Source: Neoceratodus forsteri (lineage: Eukaryota; Chordata; Ceratodontiformes; Ceratodontidae). Taken from it: a DNA stretch of 64,000 bases. The stretch is from the NCBI GenBank assembly GCA_016271365.2, contig CM057450.1, forward strand, positions 1,801,912,967 through 1,801,976,966. The letters are read 5' to 3'. This document shows, in pieces, positions 54,077 through 64,000 of this stretch. The translations under genes and the position numbers were made by a program. The stretch's first letter is position 1. The number at the start of each line of letters is the position of its first letter. The notes under the pieces were generated by a model. It saw nothing but the letters and a program-made list of their open reading frames with translations. It did not search any database and was not told the DNA's origin.

Positions 54077-54700
54077 TTATGTGAACCATACTGTTCGATG
54101 GTCGCTAGTTCCCAGATGGCTACCCACTTCTACATCTGTGATCCTCTCTCCATCTCCATTTGAGAGTATCAAGTCTAATATTGCTCCCTCTCGAGTGGGC
54201 TCCAGTACTAGTTGTCTAAGGCATGCCCCCTGTAGGGCATCTAGAATAACTGCACTCTTAGAAGTGGCAGCTGCAACTGCGCTCCAGTTAACATCTGGCA
54301 TATTCAGATCACCCATCAGCAATATCTCCCCTTTTTCTGCCATTCTAAGTATACTTTCTATCATTTCCTTGTCCACTTCCTCCCCCTGAGAAGGGGGTCT
54401 GTATACAACCCCTGTGCGGATTGTGGTGCCATTGCCTGTCTCCAAATTTACCCACAGTGCTTCTTCTCCTCGTTACCCTTTTGTTCTGTTGCTTTATTCC
54501 TTCCCTTATGTAAGAACTACTCCTCCCCTCTTTTACCCTCCCTGTCCCTCCTGTAAATAGTGTATCCTGGTATGTTTACGTCCCAGTCATGGTTTGTGTG
54601 TACCATGTTTCTGTGACTGCCATGATATCCAGATGTTCCTCCTCCATCAAGGCCACTAATTCAGGAAGCTTGTTACCTAGACTACGGGCATTGGTACTCA
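54077..54700 (-). pseudogene. CR1 endonuclease domain
   Basis: The open part 54,077-54,445 has TGVVYRPPSQGEEVDKEMIE, LLMGDLNMPDVNWSA (catalytic Asp-x-Asn), EPTREGAILDLILSN and HLGTSDHRTVWF (catalytic Asp-His). The N-terminal part upstream (LDIMAVTETWYT) lies in a different frame. The domain nicks target DNA for reverse transcription. Confidence 0.8.
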
Positions 54701-54735
54701 TTGCTCTCCATTTTTGATGGCCTTACCTTCTGTTG

Positions 54736-57095
54736 CAGCATCCCCCACTGACCGTTCTACCTTGGTCTTTTTCATTTAGTACCCTGTTTTGTAGGGAGAG
54801 GCTGGGATTTTTCTGCTGCTTGTCAGTGCCTCCCCCATAAATAGTGGGCTTTGTATAAGCAACAAAACATGATTTACAATATGGGATCGTGTTATGGGAT
54901 ATGGAATCTGCAATTTGCAAGTGATGAAGTACCAGTTCATAAGACATGACTCTAAGCTGATTATCAAACTTAAGTATGCAACGGTTTGTAGGTAGCTTCT
55001 CATTTAAAAACAAAACAAAGCAATGATGTTAAAGGGGGAACAGTCATCACTAAGAGCCCCACAACCAACTGTGGGGCTGATCCCAGTTTGCACATTAATG
55101 CAAAAGAAATGTACTTGCTGTTTACTGCACTGTAATATATGGATTTTCATAATAATACTGTTGTAAAGTATACTTAAAATTTCCCATAGTACCATTGTTG
55201 GAACCCATTAATAGGATTATGAGATCTTGTAATACTGTCGATGGAGTGCCAACAGTAGCAGGGATTTAAATGAGCTGAAAAAACTGATTAGCAATTTGAC
55301 ACGTGAAAGTGCTAATCAGTTCTGAAAAACATAGCACTTGGCACAGATTGATTAGCAACATTTAAAAAGTTATATAGTTGTATTAATGTTGTGTACTGTG
55401 TCATGGATTCACTCAAAAATGGTTAGCTGTCTAGTGCTAAACATTTCTGAAAATGGATAGCATTATCCCTGTTTCACTTGGCATTTTGCTATGCTATACC
55501 AACTATTTAAAACCCTGCAATAGTATTATGGAAAGAACACTCATCTCATTCCCAGAAGTGAAGGTGAAACACTCCTGCCTAGAGTCAGCCCATGAGCAGT
55601 CGAAAAGACACTCTCGCCCCACCAAACCAAAACTAAAAATGTAAAACTCACATCCATATATTACAAAAAACAACAAATAGAAGACTATGATTTCTCAGCT
55701 ACAGTAACCTCGCAAGGTTCTGAGGATATGCTGGACATTCTTGAGCTTCTCTCTTGAGTTTCACCTGTCCCCAAACCGTATACATATATATATTAGTGGC
55801 ACAATAGTGCCACTGTAGATTAAGAGTTTCCTAACTTCTTTGTTAAACCCCAAATGTTGTACTTTAATAACTTTGTAACCGTTTGACTGATTTGCCTGAG
55901 AATTTTGCATGCGCGGTCTGGTTACCATAGACCTCTGGATCTTGCCAGTTTTGTTCCTGTCGGTTGTGCTGTTGCGGAGCTGCGGAGTGCCACAAAACGT
56001 GAAAAGTACCACTTTGTGACAGATTCTGTGCTCAGGGCAGTGGCCCAAATGGTTTGGGGGTATGGTCTGAAATTGTCGAAGAATGTGTGGTCTGGGTCAC
56101 AGATGTGCCTTTTGAAGGTTTGGTGAAAAAATATTAATCCATTCAAAAGTTATTAGTTTCCCATTACAGCTTCTAGTACCATGCAGGGTGAGCCATGAAA
56201 ATTACATCTCAGCCTTGCTGGTCTTAAACCTCCATGGGGACTCTTATCTTCATTGTTTGGAAGTGATTTTTTTTACTTCTCTTCTGCCCCATACAGGAAC
56301 TTTTCTGATGAAGGCACGCTGGCTAAGACAGTAGGCTCTCACATAGACTCTGCTCTGGCTTGTCTTGGTCTCTGGCTGGATCACACTCACAGCAGGAGCC
56401 AGCCTAATTGGAATTAGTCTGCGTGTTTGGAAATGCACCTGTGTAGAAAGTCTGTAGGACAGATGCCCAGTTTCAAACACTTTGGCCTTTTCTTCTTTTC
56501 TGTTCCAGACCAGAACTGTACTGCCTTAACAGTCTGTATGCTTGCACATTTTCTACAAAACCCTCCACGGATCTCAGGTAGACCTCCAACAGCCCTTGCA
56601 AGTGTGTGAAACAGTCCTCCAAGCGCTGCACCTGCAGCAGTATGTAATCCTTCAGCTGCCAGCCCTGGATTGCCCAGATCCTTGGATAGGGCTGGGCTGT
56701 TCAGCAGAAAATCCCACGCCCTCACTTCTGGAATGCAAGCATGGGATTCATTGCTCTGTCTTCTTGGCATCTTGCAGTCTGATTGGCTGCAATATGACCC
56801 CTTCTCCCAGTGGTCCTGGGGTCAAATGTGGCAGTCATTGCCGCAACCATGTTTAATTACATTATTTGTTGGTCTTTATGTATTTCATTTTTGTTGACCA
56901 GGAAAGGAGGGATGGGCAGTTCTTCCTATTTTCAGCCTTGTCCTGGGGATTGGGGAGGGGGGATACAGATGGTAACCAACTGAAACTGAACCAGATTAAG
57001 CTATTGGCTGTATTTTTAGTGACTGGGAGAAATTTGGCCGGGACACCGGGGAAATTCCCCTACTCTGTGTAGGTGGAGCCTTTGCGCTGGCTGCG
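54736..57095. other. No gene recognised
   Basis: Mixed sequence. A 10 bp inverted pair ACTGATTAGC/GCTAATCAGT lies at 55,283-55,320. A CTGATGAAGGCACGCTGGC segment is near 56,310. A GC-richer part at 55,900-56,120 looks like an old repeat (AACCGTTTGACTGATTTGCC). A 118-residue minus frame at 56,414-56,770 lacks family motifs and splice support. The final 150 bp are probably the 5' UTR of the Tx1-like LINE. Confidence 0.35.
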
Positions 57096-57495
57096 AGATG
57101 GCCAGTTCGCATGATCCCCTGGAAGAGATGGATGCTACTAGCTCAGGGGAGTGGGCCTCCTCCTCTGTGCTACCTTCCCTAGAGGCCTTAGAAGAACGTC
57201 TGGATGTTGCTGCTACAAGCAGCATGACTATACTGGAAACGGACTCCGTTTTAATGCTATGCCTATTGAGGAAATTTCTGCTGTACCTGTTCAGGCTGGA
57301 GTTCCTTCTCCTGTTTCCAGCCTCCAGGAGAAGCGACTGGCGTTAGTCCTGCAATTGCAGCTCCTTGACACTGCAATAGCGTCTTCTCTTTGAGCATCGT
57401 CCGGGCGCTATTCTCAGCCCTCTTTCCTGCGGCCCGATTCTGGAAAGCCCCCAGTCGATGTCCTACAGGCGGATTTCGCCTCAGTCTCTTCCGCG

Positions 57496-58563
57496 TTGGT
57501 GAATCCGAAGATCTCTAGTGCCGACAGTCTCCAGCCCGTTTCTGCAGCCGACATGCCGCAACAAATTAGTGAACCTCCTGCTACTGCCTCGCCTAGCGAT
57601 GTCTCCTCACTAGTAAGTGACTCTTGCAAACCTGCTGAATCTGTTTCTGCCTCTGAGCAACCGTCTGTATTTTTTTTCTCTGCCACTCAAGAACCTGGCT
57701 GGTCTAAACGTGGGAGTTCCTTTTTCCACAAAAAAGCCAGCCAAGCCAGGATACCCACGGACTGGTCACGGACAAAGCACTACAAAATGCAGGCTGGGAG
57801 AAGGGAGTTGGAGGTTTGGACCCCAGATTCCCAAGATCCCATATACTTAAATGTGCTTAAAAAATCTACTGATAAGGACTGTATGAGCTCCAACGAACCC
57901 CGGGGTGTGTCATGTCCTCAACCTACTACTGGTTCCTCCAGTTCTTGTGCTAAACCCACTGTTTCTAAAGTTGCTCCTGCTTTGGAAGGGACTAAATCTG
58001 TTTTTTCAGGACCTACTTTGCATGCTACTGCTAATGTATCTCATGGTACTAATTTTAAACTTGCTGATTTATTTTCCTCCAAAGGTGAGCCTGCACCGAG
58101 AAGAAATGCAGTTAGATTACTTTATAAGGGTGGTTTAGAACTTCCCCCTGACTGTTTGTATATTGCCAAAACCCTTCTCAAAGGGTCGATGAAGTTTTTT
58201 TCTTCAGAGATTTTTGCGTTGATTAATATTGGTAATTCAAATTTTGATGTTAGTTTCGAGCAAATGTCTGGGCTTGATAGGTTTTGGGCCCAATATGACA
58301 AACTACGATCTACACCTGTCTGGTCCCCTTTTCAAGCCATTCCCCTTACTAAGCCAGCTATACGTAATATTGCTGTTGTTTTTAAAAATGAAGGAGTTAA
58401 TATTGAAGACATTTTATTCTGGTTGAACAAGCGGTGTGAGGTTTTGAATAGGCCTGTCCCTAACCTTGACTCTGAACAAATCTGGGATGGTAGTTGGAGG
58501 GTGAGGGTTAAACTCTTTCCTACTAATACTGGCCCAAAACATTTGCCTAATTTTTTTGGGTAA
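57496..58563 (+). CDS. Tx1-like LINE ORF1 (open frame, 355 aa)
   Basis: Likely the RNA-binding nucleocapsid-like protein of the LINE. The first 200 residues are low-complexity Ser/Pro-rich. From about residue 200 comes a folded part: VRLLYKGGLELPPDCLYIAK, MKFFSSEIFALINIGNSNFD, FWAQYDKLRSTPVW, FKNEGVNIEDILFWLNKRCE and WRVRVKLF. It resembles the RRM-like core and C-terminal portion of Tx1 ORF1. The frame closes at a TAA just before the zinc knuckles, which continue at 58,556-58,800 in another frame, so a single frameshift separates them. An earlier Met at 57,098 (MASSHDPLEEMDATSSGEWA) in a different frame may be the ancestral start. Confidence 0.72.
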   Translation: MVNPKISSADSLQPVSAADMPQQISEPPATASPSDVSSLVSDSCKPAESVSASEQPSVFFFSATQEPGWSKRGSSFFHKKASQARIPTDWSRTKHYKMQAGRRELEVWTPDSQDPIYLNVLKKSTDKDCMSSNEPRGVSCPQPTTGSSSSCAKPTVSKVAPALEGTKSVFSGPTLHATANVSHGTNFKLADLFSSKGEPAPRRNAVRLLYKGGLELPPDCLYIAKTLLKGSMKFFSSEIFALINIGNSNFDVSFEQMSGLDRFWAQYDKLRSTPVWSPFQAIPLTKPAIRNIAVVFKNEGVNIEDILFWLNKRCEVLNRPVPNLDSEQIWDGSWRVRVKLFPTNTGPKHLPNFFG

Positions 58564-58800
58564 GGACAAGGGTTTCATTTTTATGCTTGGGCAGCCAAAG
58601 TCTTGTTTTAGTGGTGCAGCACACATTTTGAGCTCTGCTTGTGACACTCTTAAATGCAGTCACTGTTTTGAATATGGTCATACTTCTGCTACATGTTCCA
58701 ATTCTTTTAAATGTAATTTGTGTGAGGGAACTGGCCATGCTTATGGCCGATGCCCTTGGGCCTCTCATAATAGGGACGATTGCCCTTCCATGACGGTCTT
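58556..58800 (+). pseudogene. Tx1-like ORF1 zinc-knuckle tail
   Basis: After KGFIFMLGQPKSC come two CCHC knuckles, CSHCFEYGHTSATC (58,655-58,696) and CNLCEGTGHAYGRC (58,712-58,753), both of C-x2-C-x4-H-x4-C form. An earlier, degenerate knuckle (C-FSGAAH...C) precedes them. Continues ORF1 after a frameshift at 58,556-58,563. Confidence 0.82.
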
Positions 58801-59284
58801 ATTACTGTTGCTCAACAATTACATACCCATAACGTAGCCTCTTCTACCTTGGACATCTCCCCTTTACCGGTAGTTACTTCTGACAATCCTCCTGCAGTCC
58901 CTGCTTTAGATTCCAAACTCCTTTACAAGGAGTATCTCTTACTGCTTCTACTGTCCCTCCTCCGGTTACCACTCCTACAGTAATAGAGACTGCTATGCCT
59001 CCCCAGATAAGTTTGGAAGTAAAGTTCCTAGTTTTACTACTGTCACTCACAAGCGAACTAGGAAGGACCTTGCTGTTGCTAGTCGTAGTAAGGATACCAC
59101 TTCTCGTAACTGGCAAACCCTAACAAATTTGCGGTTTTAGCCACTGACTTTTCTGATAAAGACTCTGGGGAGAGGATAGGATACCTCCTCTCTTCTTTCC
59201 TTCCCTGAAGGGCTGAGGGCTGACACTGACCCAATAGCCAGCGTACTAGGCAGCAGCGGAGAGGTAAATCTCCATCCACTTTTA

Positions 59285-61400
59285 GCTATGTCTTCCCTAA
59301 ATATCTGTTCTTTGAATGTGAATAGTATTAAGGGAAAAAAAAAGCTGGTGGATTTTTAACCCTTTCAGACCTAAACTGTGATATTTTCAGCTTAGTCGAT
59401 ACCAGATTAAAACCCATGGGGAACTATTCCAGGCCTCGAAGGCATGGACTGTGGGACCCTCTTTTTGGTCTATCGGACCAGACATTTGTACTGAATTGGG
59501 ATATTATTTTCCAGTTCTGAATTTGAGTATCCAGACTAGTAGATATTTTCCCTGGTAGAGCCTTGTTGTTGGACTTTTCCTATAAATCTGAGAGGTTTGG
59601 TTGATAGGGACTTCCTCCAAACTAAAACTCAGAGGTTTCACTTTTCATCTGATTAAGCCCTACCTTTTCACATAGGACTACTTTTATGGGTTGGTGACTT
59701 CAATTGTGACACATCAATCAGATCGAGGCCTTCAGACTTCTAAACTTTTTGTGACTCTATAGCCTTAAATACTATAGTTTCCACGGCTAGGCTTGTGGAT
59801 GCATATAAGCATTTCCACAAGTCTGGAGGGTTTACATTTTTCAAGGGGTCTTTGCAGCTAGGATAGATTTCATCTTTCTATCTAAGGTTTTGATTTTACT
59901 TTCTTGTAAAACTGTGGGAATTGAATTTTCAGACCATGTTGCTTTATCGCCTCTTTTCTTGGGCTTCTGCCCGAGGTGTAAGAAAGCTGGTTGGCCTCAA
60001 TGACTCTTTACTAAATGATTCCTTTTTCTCAAACTTTGGCGTAAGGAGTTTCTAGCTCGTTTGTGGCTGAATTTTATGATACTGGGATGGACTGGTGGGA
60101 GGCCTCTAAACAGAGTTGGAAACAGCTTTTTCTAAAAAAGCGGCTGATAAACAAAATACCAGATATTTGACTTATTTAACCTTAAGGCATCAACTACAGC
60201 ATTTAATTTCTTTGGCTAGCTCCACTAATCATGATTTTAGCTCACAAATTAGTGAGATCAGTGCTCAAATGAGGTTGTTCCAGTATAATCGAGCTGACTC
60301 TTTAGGTCAGGAAGCTCGCTTTGGCACTCGAGTCACTAAAGGTTGTTTGGATTCTTTTAGAGCTTGCAAAGATAGAATTGACACTAAATTAGTTTCCGCT
60401 TTTCTATCCCAGTCGGGGGAATTAATTACGACACCTGAAGGACTACTTCAACATGTAGAGAATCATGTCTTTAATATGTTTGGTACCAAAGCTGACCTGG
60501 CTAATGCTGAACCTTTTCTTAAATTATTGACATTACCCCAGCTTTCAGATTCCGATCAAGACAAGTTGTCTTCTGATATTAGTGAACAGGAAGTATTGTC
60601 AGCTATTAATAGTTTAAATCCACATTCTGCCCCGGGGTGAGACGGACTGACCTCACATTTTTACAAAACCTTTTCCACAGATCTTGTCCCTGTGTTAACT
60701 ATAGTTTATAATGAAATGTTACGCTGTGATACTTTGGCCACTTCAATGAAAGAAGCCTTACTAATTCTACTTTTCAAAAAGAAAGGGGATCCCTCTGATA
60801 TTAATAACTGGAGACCCATTAGTCTGTTAAGCGTTGATTATAAGATTCTTGCCAAAGTTTTACTGTCTAGAATGCTTAATTTAGCATCCCATATGATAAG
60901 TTCTACACAAACCTGTGGTATCCCAGGATGATATCTATGACAATCTTATTTTATTATGCAAAATATTAGCTTTAGGAGATAAAAAGCTGTCTCTGGGTGG
61001 ATTTTAAGCTTGGACCAAGAAAAGCTTTTGATAAAGTTTCTCATGACTTCCTATTCCAGGTGCTGACAGCTTTTGGGTTTCCAGTCGTTTTCTTTCCTGG
61101 ATCCGCCTGTTATACAATGTTGTGATCTGACCTAATGTCAATGGTTGGATAGGACGTCCTATTTCTCTAGCCTGTGGTGTCCGACAGGGATGCCCGCTAA
61201 GTCCCCTATTGTATAATTTTTACATAGATACTTTTCTGAGAACTTTTGTATTTTTCTTTGTCCACAGATTGTTGGATTACTTTGTACCCCTTCCTCTCCA
61301 CCAATTAAAACATTAGCCTATGCTGATGATTTAATTTTGGCTGTTGATTCTTCGACAAAGCAGGAGGCTATTGTTTAGGTCCTTCAAACTTTCTCTTCAG
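59285..61400 (+). pseudogene. Tx1-like ORF2 endonuclease-reverse transcriptase (broken)
   Basis: The endonuclease begins LNICSLNVNSIKGKKKLVDF at about 59,295 and includes WVGDFNCD near 59,690, with many stops between. The linker and RT run from 60,116: LGQEARFGTRVTKGC, EQEVLSAINSLNPHSAPG, then after a stop SMKEALLILLFKKKGDPSDI, NWRPISLLSVDYKILAKVL, PLSPLLYNF-like sequence near 61,200 and LAYADDLILAVD at 61,315. N-W-R-P-I-S-L-L and YADD identify the L1/Tx1 clade. No product expected. Confidence 0.82.
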
Positions 61401-61478
61401 TTTCTGGTTCAAAATAAACCTAAATAAAAGTATATGTGTGCCACTAGGGCATGCCTCTCTTCCCAGCACAGGCCTTTA

Positions 61479-64000
61479 TAGAAACATAGAAACATAGAAG
61501 TTGACGCAGATAAGGACCGCAAGGCCCATCCAGTCTGCCCATTTCTTTTCTACCTTATATAATGTGCCATCGCCTTTGCTCTGTCAGTGACCTATCTATT
61601 CATAGTCATTTGTATTGCTCCTATATGCCTATCCCATGCCTGTTTGAAGTCCTGCACTGTATTCATAGCCACCACTTCTTGTGGTAAGCCATTCCATGCA
61701 TCTACCACCCTTTCTGTGAAAAGAATTTCCTCACATTTCCCCTTAATCGGCCTCCCTCTAATCTCATGCTGTGTCCTCTTGTCCTGCTATTTTTCTTATA
61801 TTTAAACATGTTAGACTCTTTCACCTTGTTTATGCCCTTAAGGTGTTTTAAATGTCTCGATCATATCACCTCTCTCCCTCCTTTGCTCAAGGGATATACA
61901 TATTGAGCTCCGTTAATCTGTCCTCATATGTCTTCTGATGCAGTCCCTGCACCATTTTGGTTGCCCTTCTCTGGACTGCCTCAATTTGGTTAATGTCCTT
62001 GTGAAGGTGTGGCCTCCAATACTGCACGAGTACTCCAGATGGGGCCTAACCAATGTCTTGTACAGAGGATTATTACCTCCTCTTACGACTTGTGATACCC
62101 CCTACTAATACACCCTAACACCCCCTAGCCTTACCTACTGCTTTAGGGTCTGCTTGGATGATTTTAGGTCATCAGTGATGATGATGCCCAAGTCTCTTTC
62201 TTCCTTTGTGACTGCTAGCAACTCCCTCCCAGCCTATAAGTGGCTTCAGGTTTCTCTTCCCTATGTGCATGATTTTGCACTTCTTTGCATTAAATCCCAG
62301 TTGCCACTCTTCTGACCATTCTGCTAGTTTATCCAGATCTCTTCTCATTCTGCCCACCCCATCTGGATCATCTACTCTGTTGCAGATCTTGGTGTCATCT
62401 GCAAACAGACAAGCCTTACCCTCTAGTCCATCTCGAGGTCACTAATGAAGATGTTGAATAGGACTGGCCCCAGGACTGATCCCTGAGTACCCCACTTGTG
62501 ACTTGCATCTCTTCTGACTGTATACCATTTACCACCACTCTCTGTTTTCTGCCAGTCAATCAGTTTGCCACCCAGTTGACCAACTTCTGACCCACCCCGA
62601 GCCTACCTAGCTTATTTATCAATCTTCTATGTGGAACAGTGTCAAAGCTTTGCTTGAAGTCAAGGTAGGCGACATCAACTGCTCCCCTTGGTCCACCACT
62701 CTGGTTACCCAGTCAAAGAAATCTATGAGATTAGTTTGACAGGACCTTCCTTTGTAAACCCATGCTGTCTTGGATCCTGTGCCCTATGGATTCCAGGTGT
62801 TGCACTATCCTTTCCTTAAGGAGTGCCTCCATAATCTTGCCCACTACTGAGGTAAGACTGACCGGTCTGTAGTTCCCGCCTCCTCCTGCTACCACTCTTG
62901 TGGGTGGGATCACATGAGCCCTTCTCCAGTCTTCTGGGACCTCTCTCTGTGCTCAGAGACTCACTAAACAATTCTGCTAATGGCTCTGCTAGTTCCTCCT
63001 TTAGCTCCTTAAGTACCCTGGGATGTATGCCATCAGGTCCCATTGCCTTATCCACCCTGAGCCTAGCAAGCTCTTGTAGGATCCTTTCTTTGTGAAGGGA
63101 GTAGTGCTCACCTCCCTCCCCCTGTGTCCATGATGCTAGCTGTGGGCCCTGCCCTACCTTCTCTTCAGTAAATACTGAGCAAAAGTATCTATTTAGGATA
63201 GATGCCTTTACAGGGTCCTCCTCCTCACATGCTCCTTTTTCTCCATTAATGCAATACCCCTCTGGACTTTCTCCTTTCACTAATGTATCTATAGAAAGTT
63301 TGTCACCTTCTTTTACTGTTCTGTGCTAGTGTTTCCTCAGTTTGGGACTTTGCCTGCCTTTACTGCCTTAACTCTGCTTCCTTAGGCAGTTTGGTATGCC
63401 TCACTATCTTCATCCCGCTGTGTTCCCTTATATTTTCAGAAGGCCAGCCTTTTGGCTCTGACCTTTTCTACTGTATTTGAGAACCAAAGTGGTTTCCTTC
63501 TTCTTTACTTCCTTTTCTGTCTAACACAATGGGATGTTGCTTCAGTATTGTATCCTTAATGCTTGCCCACTTTGCCTGTACCTCCTCACCTGTGTTTCTT
63601 TTTGCCAGGGCTAGCTTAACTCTGTTGGCCATCTTATCAAAGTCAGCTCCTCTGAAGTCCCATATTTTGCCTTGGAATGGGATGATTTAGATGTAGTAGC
63701 CAAATTGAACCATACCATGTGATGGTCTGGCCCCCAGGTGACCTTCTACCTGGAGATCTGTGATCCTTCTTTGTTAGTCAGTACTAGATCTAGGATAGCC
63801 CTGTCTCTTGTGGGTTGCTGTACCAGTTGTTTGAGGCCCTCCCCTGCAGGGAATCCACTATGAGTCTAGTTCTGGCAGATGTTCCTGCTGGTATTGACCA
63901 ATCTGTATCTGGCATGTTGAAGTCTCCCATTATCAGAACCTCCCTTTAGCTGTCATGTTTTGTATATCTTCTAACAGTAATGTGTCTATGTCCTCCCTCT
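61479..64000 (-). mobile_element. CR1 LINE copy G (runs off window)
   Basis: The 3' terminus at 61,479 (ATAGAAACATAGAAACATAGAA) is followed by a 3' UTR like that at 51,868. The reverse strand then gives LDKLAEWSEEWQLGFNAKKC (62,200-62,350), GGNYRPVSLTSVVGKIMEAL (62,870), AMGPDGIHPRVLKELKEEL (63,050) and ILNRYFCSVFTEE (63,190). Endonuclease remnants lie near 63,880-63,950. Frameshifted. It truncates the Tx1-like LINE. Confidence 0.85.

Larger units (their letters stand above)
51868..54735 (-). mobile_element. CR1 LINE, near full-length ORF2 (about 2.87 kb)
   Basis: A minus-strand CR1 ending in the octamer-type terminus (AGAAACATAGAAACATAGAA on the plus strand at 51,868). The reverse strand covers the endonuclease from its beginning near 54,700 (NARSLGNKLPEL, VTETWYTQ) to the RT C-terminus and 3' UTR. 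Frameshifted throughout. Confidence 0.85.
57096..61478 (+). mobile_element. Tx1-like (L1 clade) LINE, 3'-truncated by CR1
   Basis: Two-ORF LINE on the plus strand: ORF1 with CCHC knuckles (57,098-58,800) and ORF2 with endonuclease (about 59,290-60,000) and RT (60,116-61,400). The 3' end is missing because CR1 copy G lies at 61,479. Its codon use and A/T-rich style differ from the GC-rich DIRS block. Confidence 0.8.

Noticed and set aside
55055..55078. Stem-loop AGCCCCACA/TGTGGGGCT as a regulatory RNA
   Set aside because: A 9 bp stem with no conserved context is expected by chance in 64 kb.
56414..56770. 118-codon minus frame as a gene
   Set aside because: No domain, no splice sites, overlapping plus frames of similar length.

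Overview
This window comes from a large, repeat-dominated vertebrate genome. No operon-like gene order is present. Nearly every coding-looking stretch is a transposable-element ORF, mostly broken by stops and frameshifts, and host coding sequence is limited to one short exon. The mix of DIRS (tyrosine-recombinase) retroelements, CR1 LINEs ending in the (ACATAGAA)n-type octamer, L2-like and Tx1/L1-like LINEs, hAT relics, a Tigger relic and a tRNA-derived SINE fits an amphibian; a caecilian is my best guess (inference from memory of repeat style, not tested).

Layout. 1-17,433: a GC-rich block of DIRS elements, almost all on the minus strand and joined head to tail (copies D, C, A, B, E'), with hairpin-forming 5'-leader modules between some of them and one inverted fragment (E''). 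17,436-29,275: two relics of a ZNF862/KIAA1586-like hAT transposase on the minus strand, split by two plus-strand L2-like LINEs (about 21.6-25.2 kb and 25.5-29.1 kb), a SINE and an unclassified retroposon tail. 29,290-34,490: short tandem duplications, a (GT)n(TA)n microsatellite and a plus-strand hAT/ZBED-like transposase relic. 34,490-37,440: a DIRS family-2 fragment, then an L1-like LINE 3' end split by a CR1 insertion. 37,560-38,480: a purine-rich imperfect repeat.

38,480-51,860: mostly AT-rich intron-like DNA. It contains one well-formed host exon (44,251-44,365, plus), whose 38 codons look like the first transmembrane segment of a two-pore channel (TPCN3-like). It also holds a cluster of long palindromic (foldback/MITE-like) elements, a further solo DIRS hairpin, two copies of the tRNA-headed SINE with target-site duplications, and a Tigger relic into which one SINE copy jumped. 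51,868-54,735: a near full-length but broken CR1 (minus). 57,096-61,478: a Tx1-like LINE (plus), cut by a second CR1 (minus) that runs off the window end.

The most unusual material is the DIRS block: tandem head-to-tail copies, a palindromic element-element junction at 9,651, and free-standing hairpin modules carrying a conserved consensus splice donor in two different terminal-repeat families. The CCATTGTATAATA-associated palindromes around the host exon are the next most unusual.
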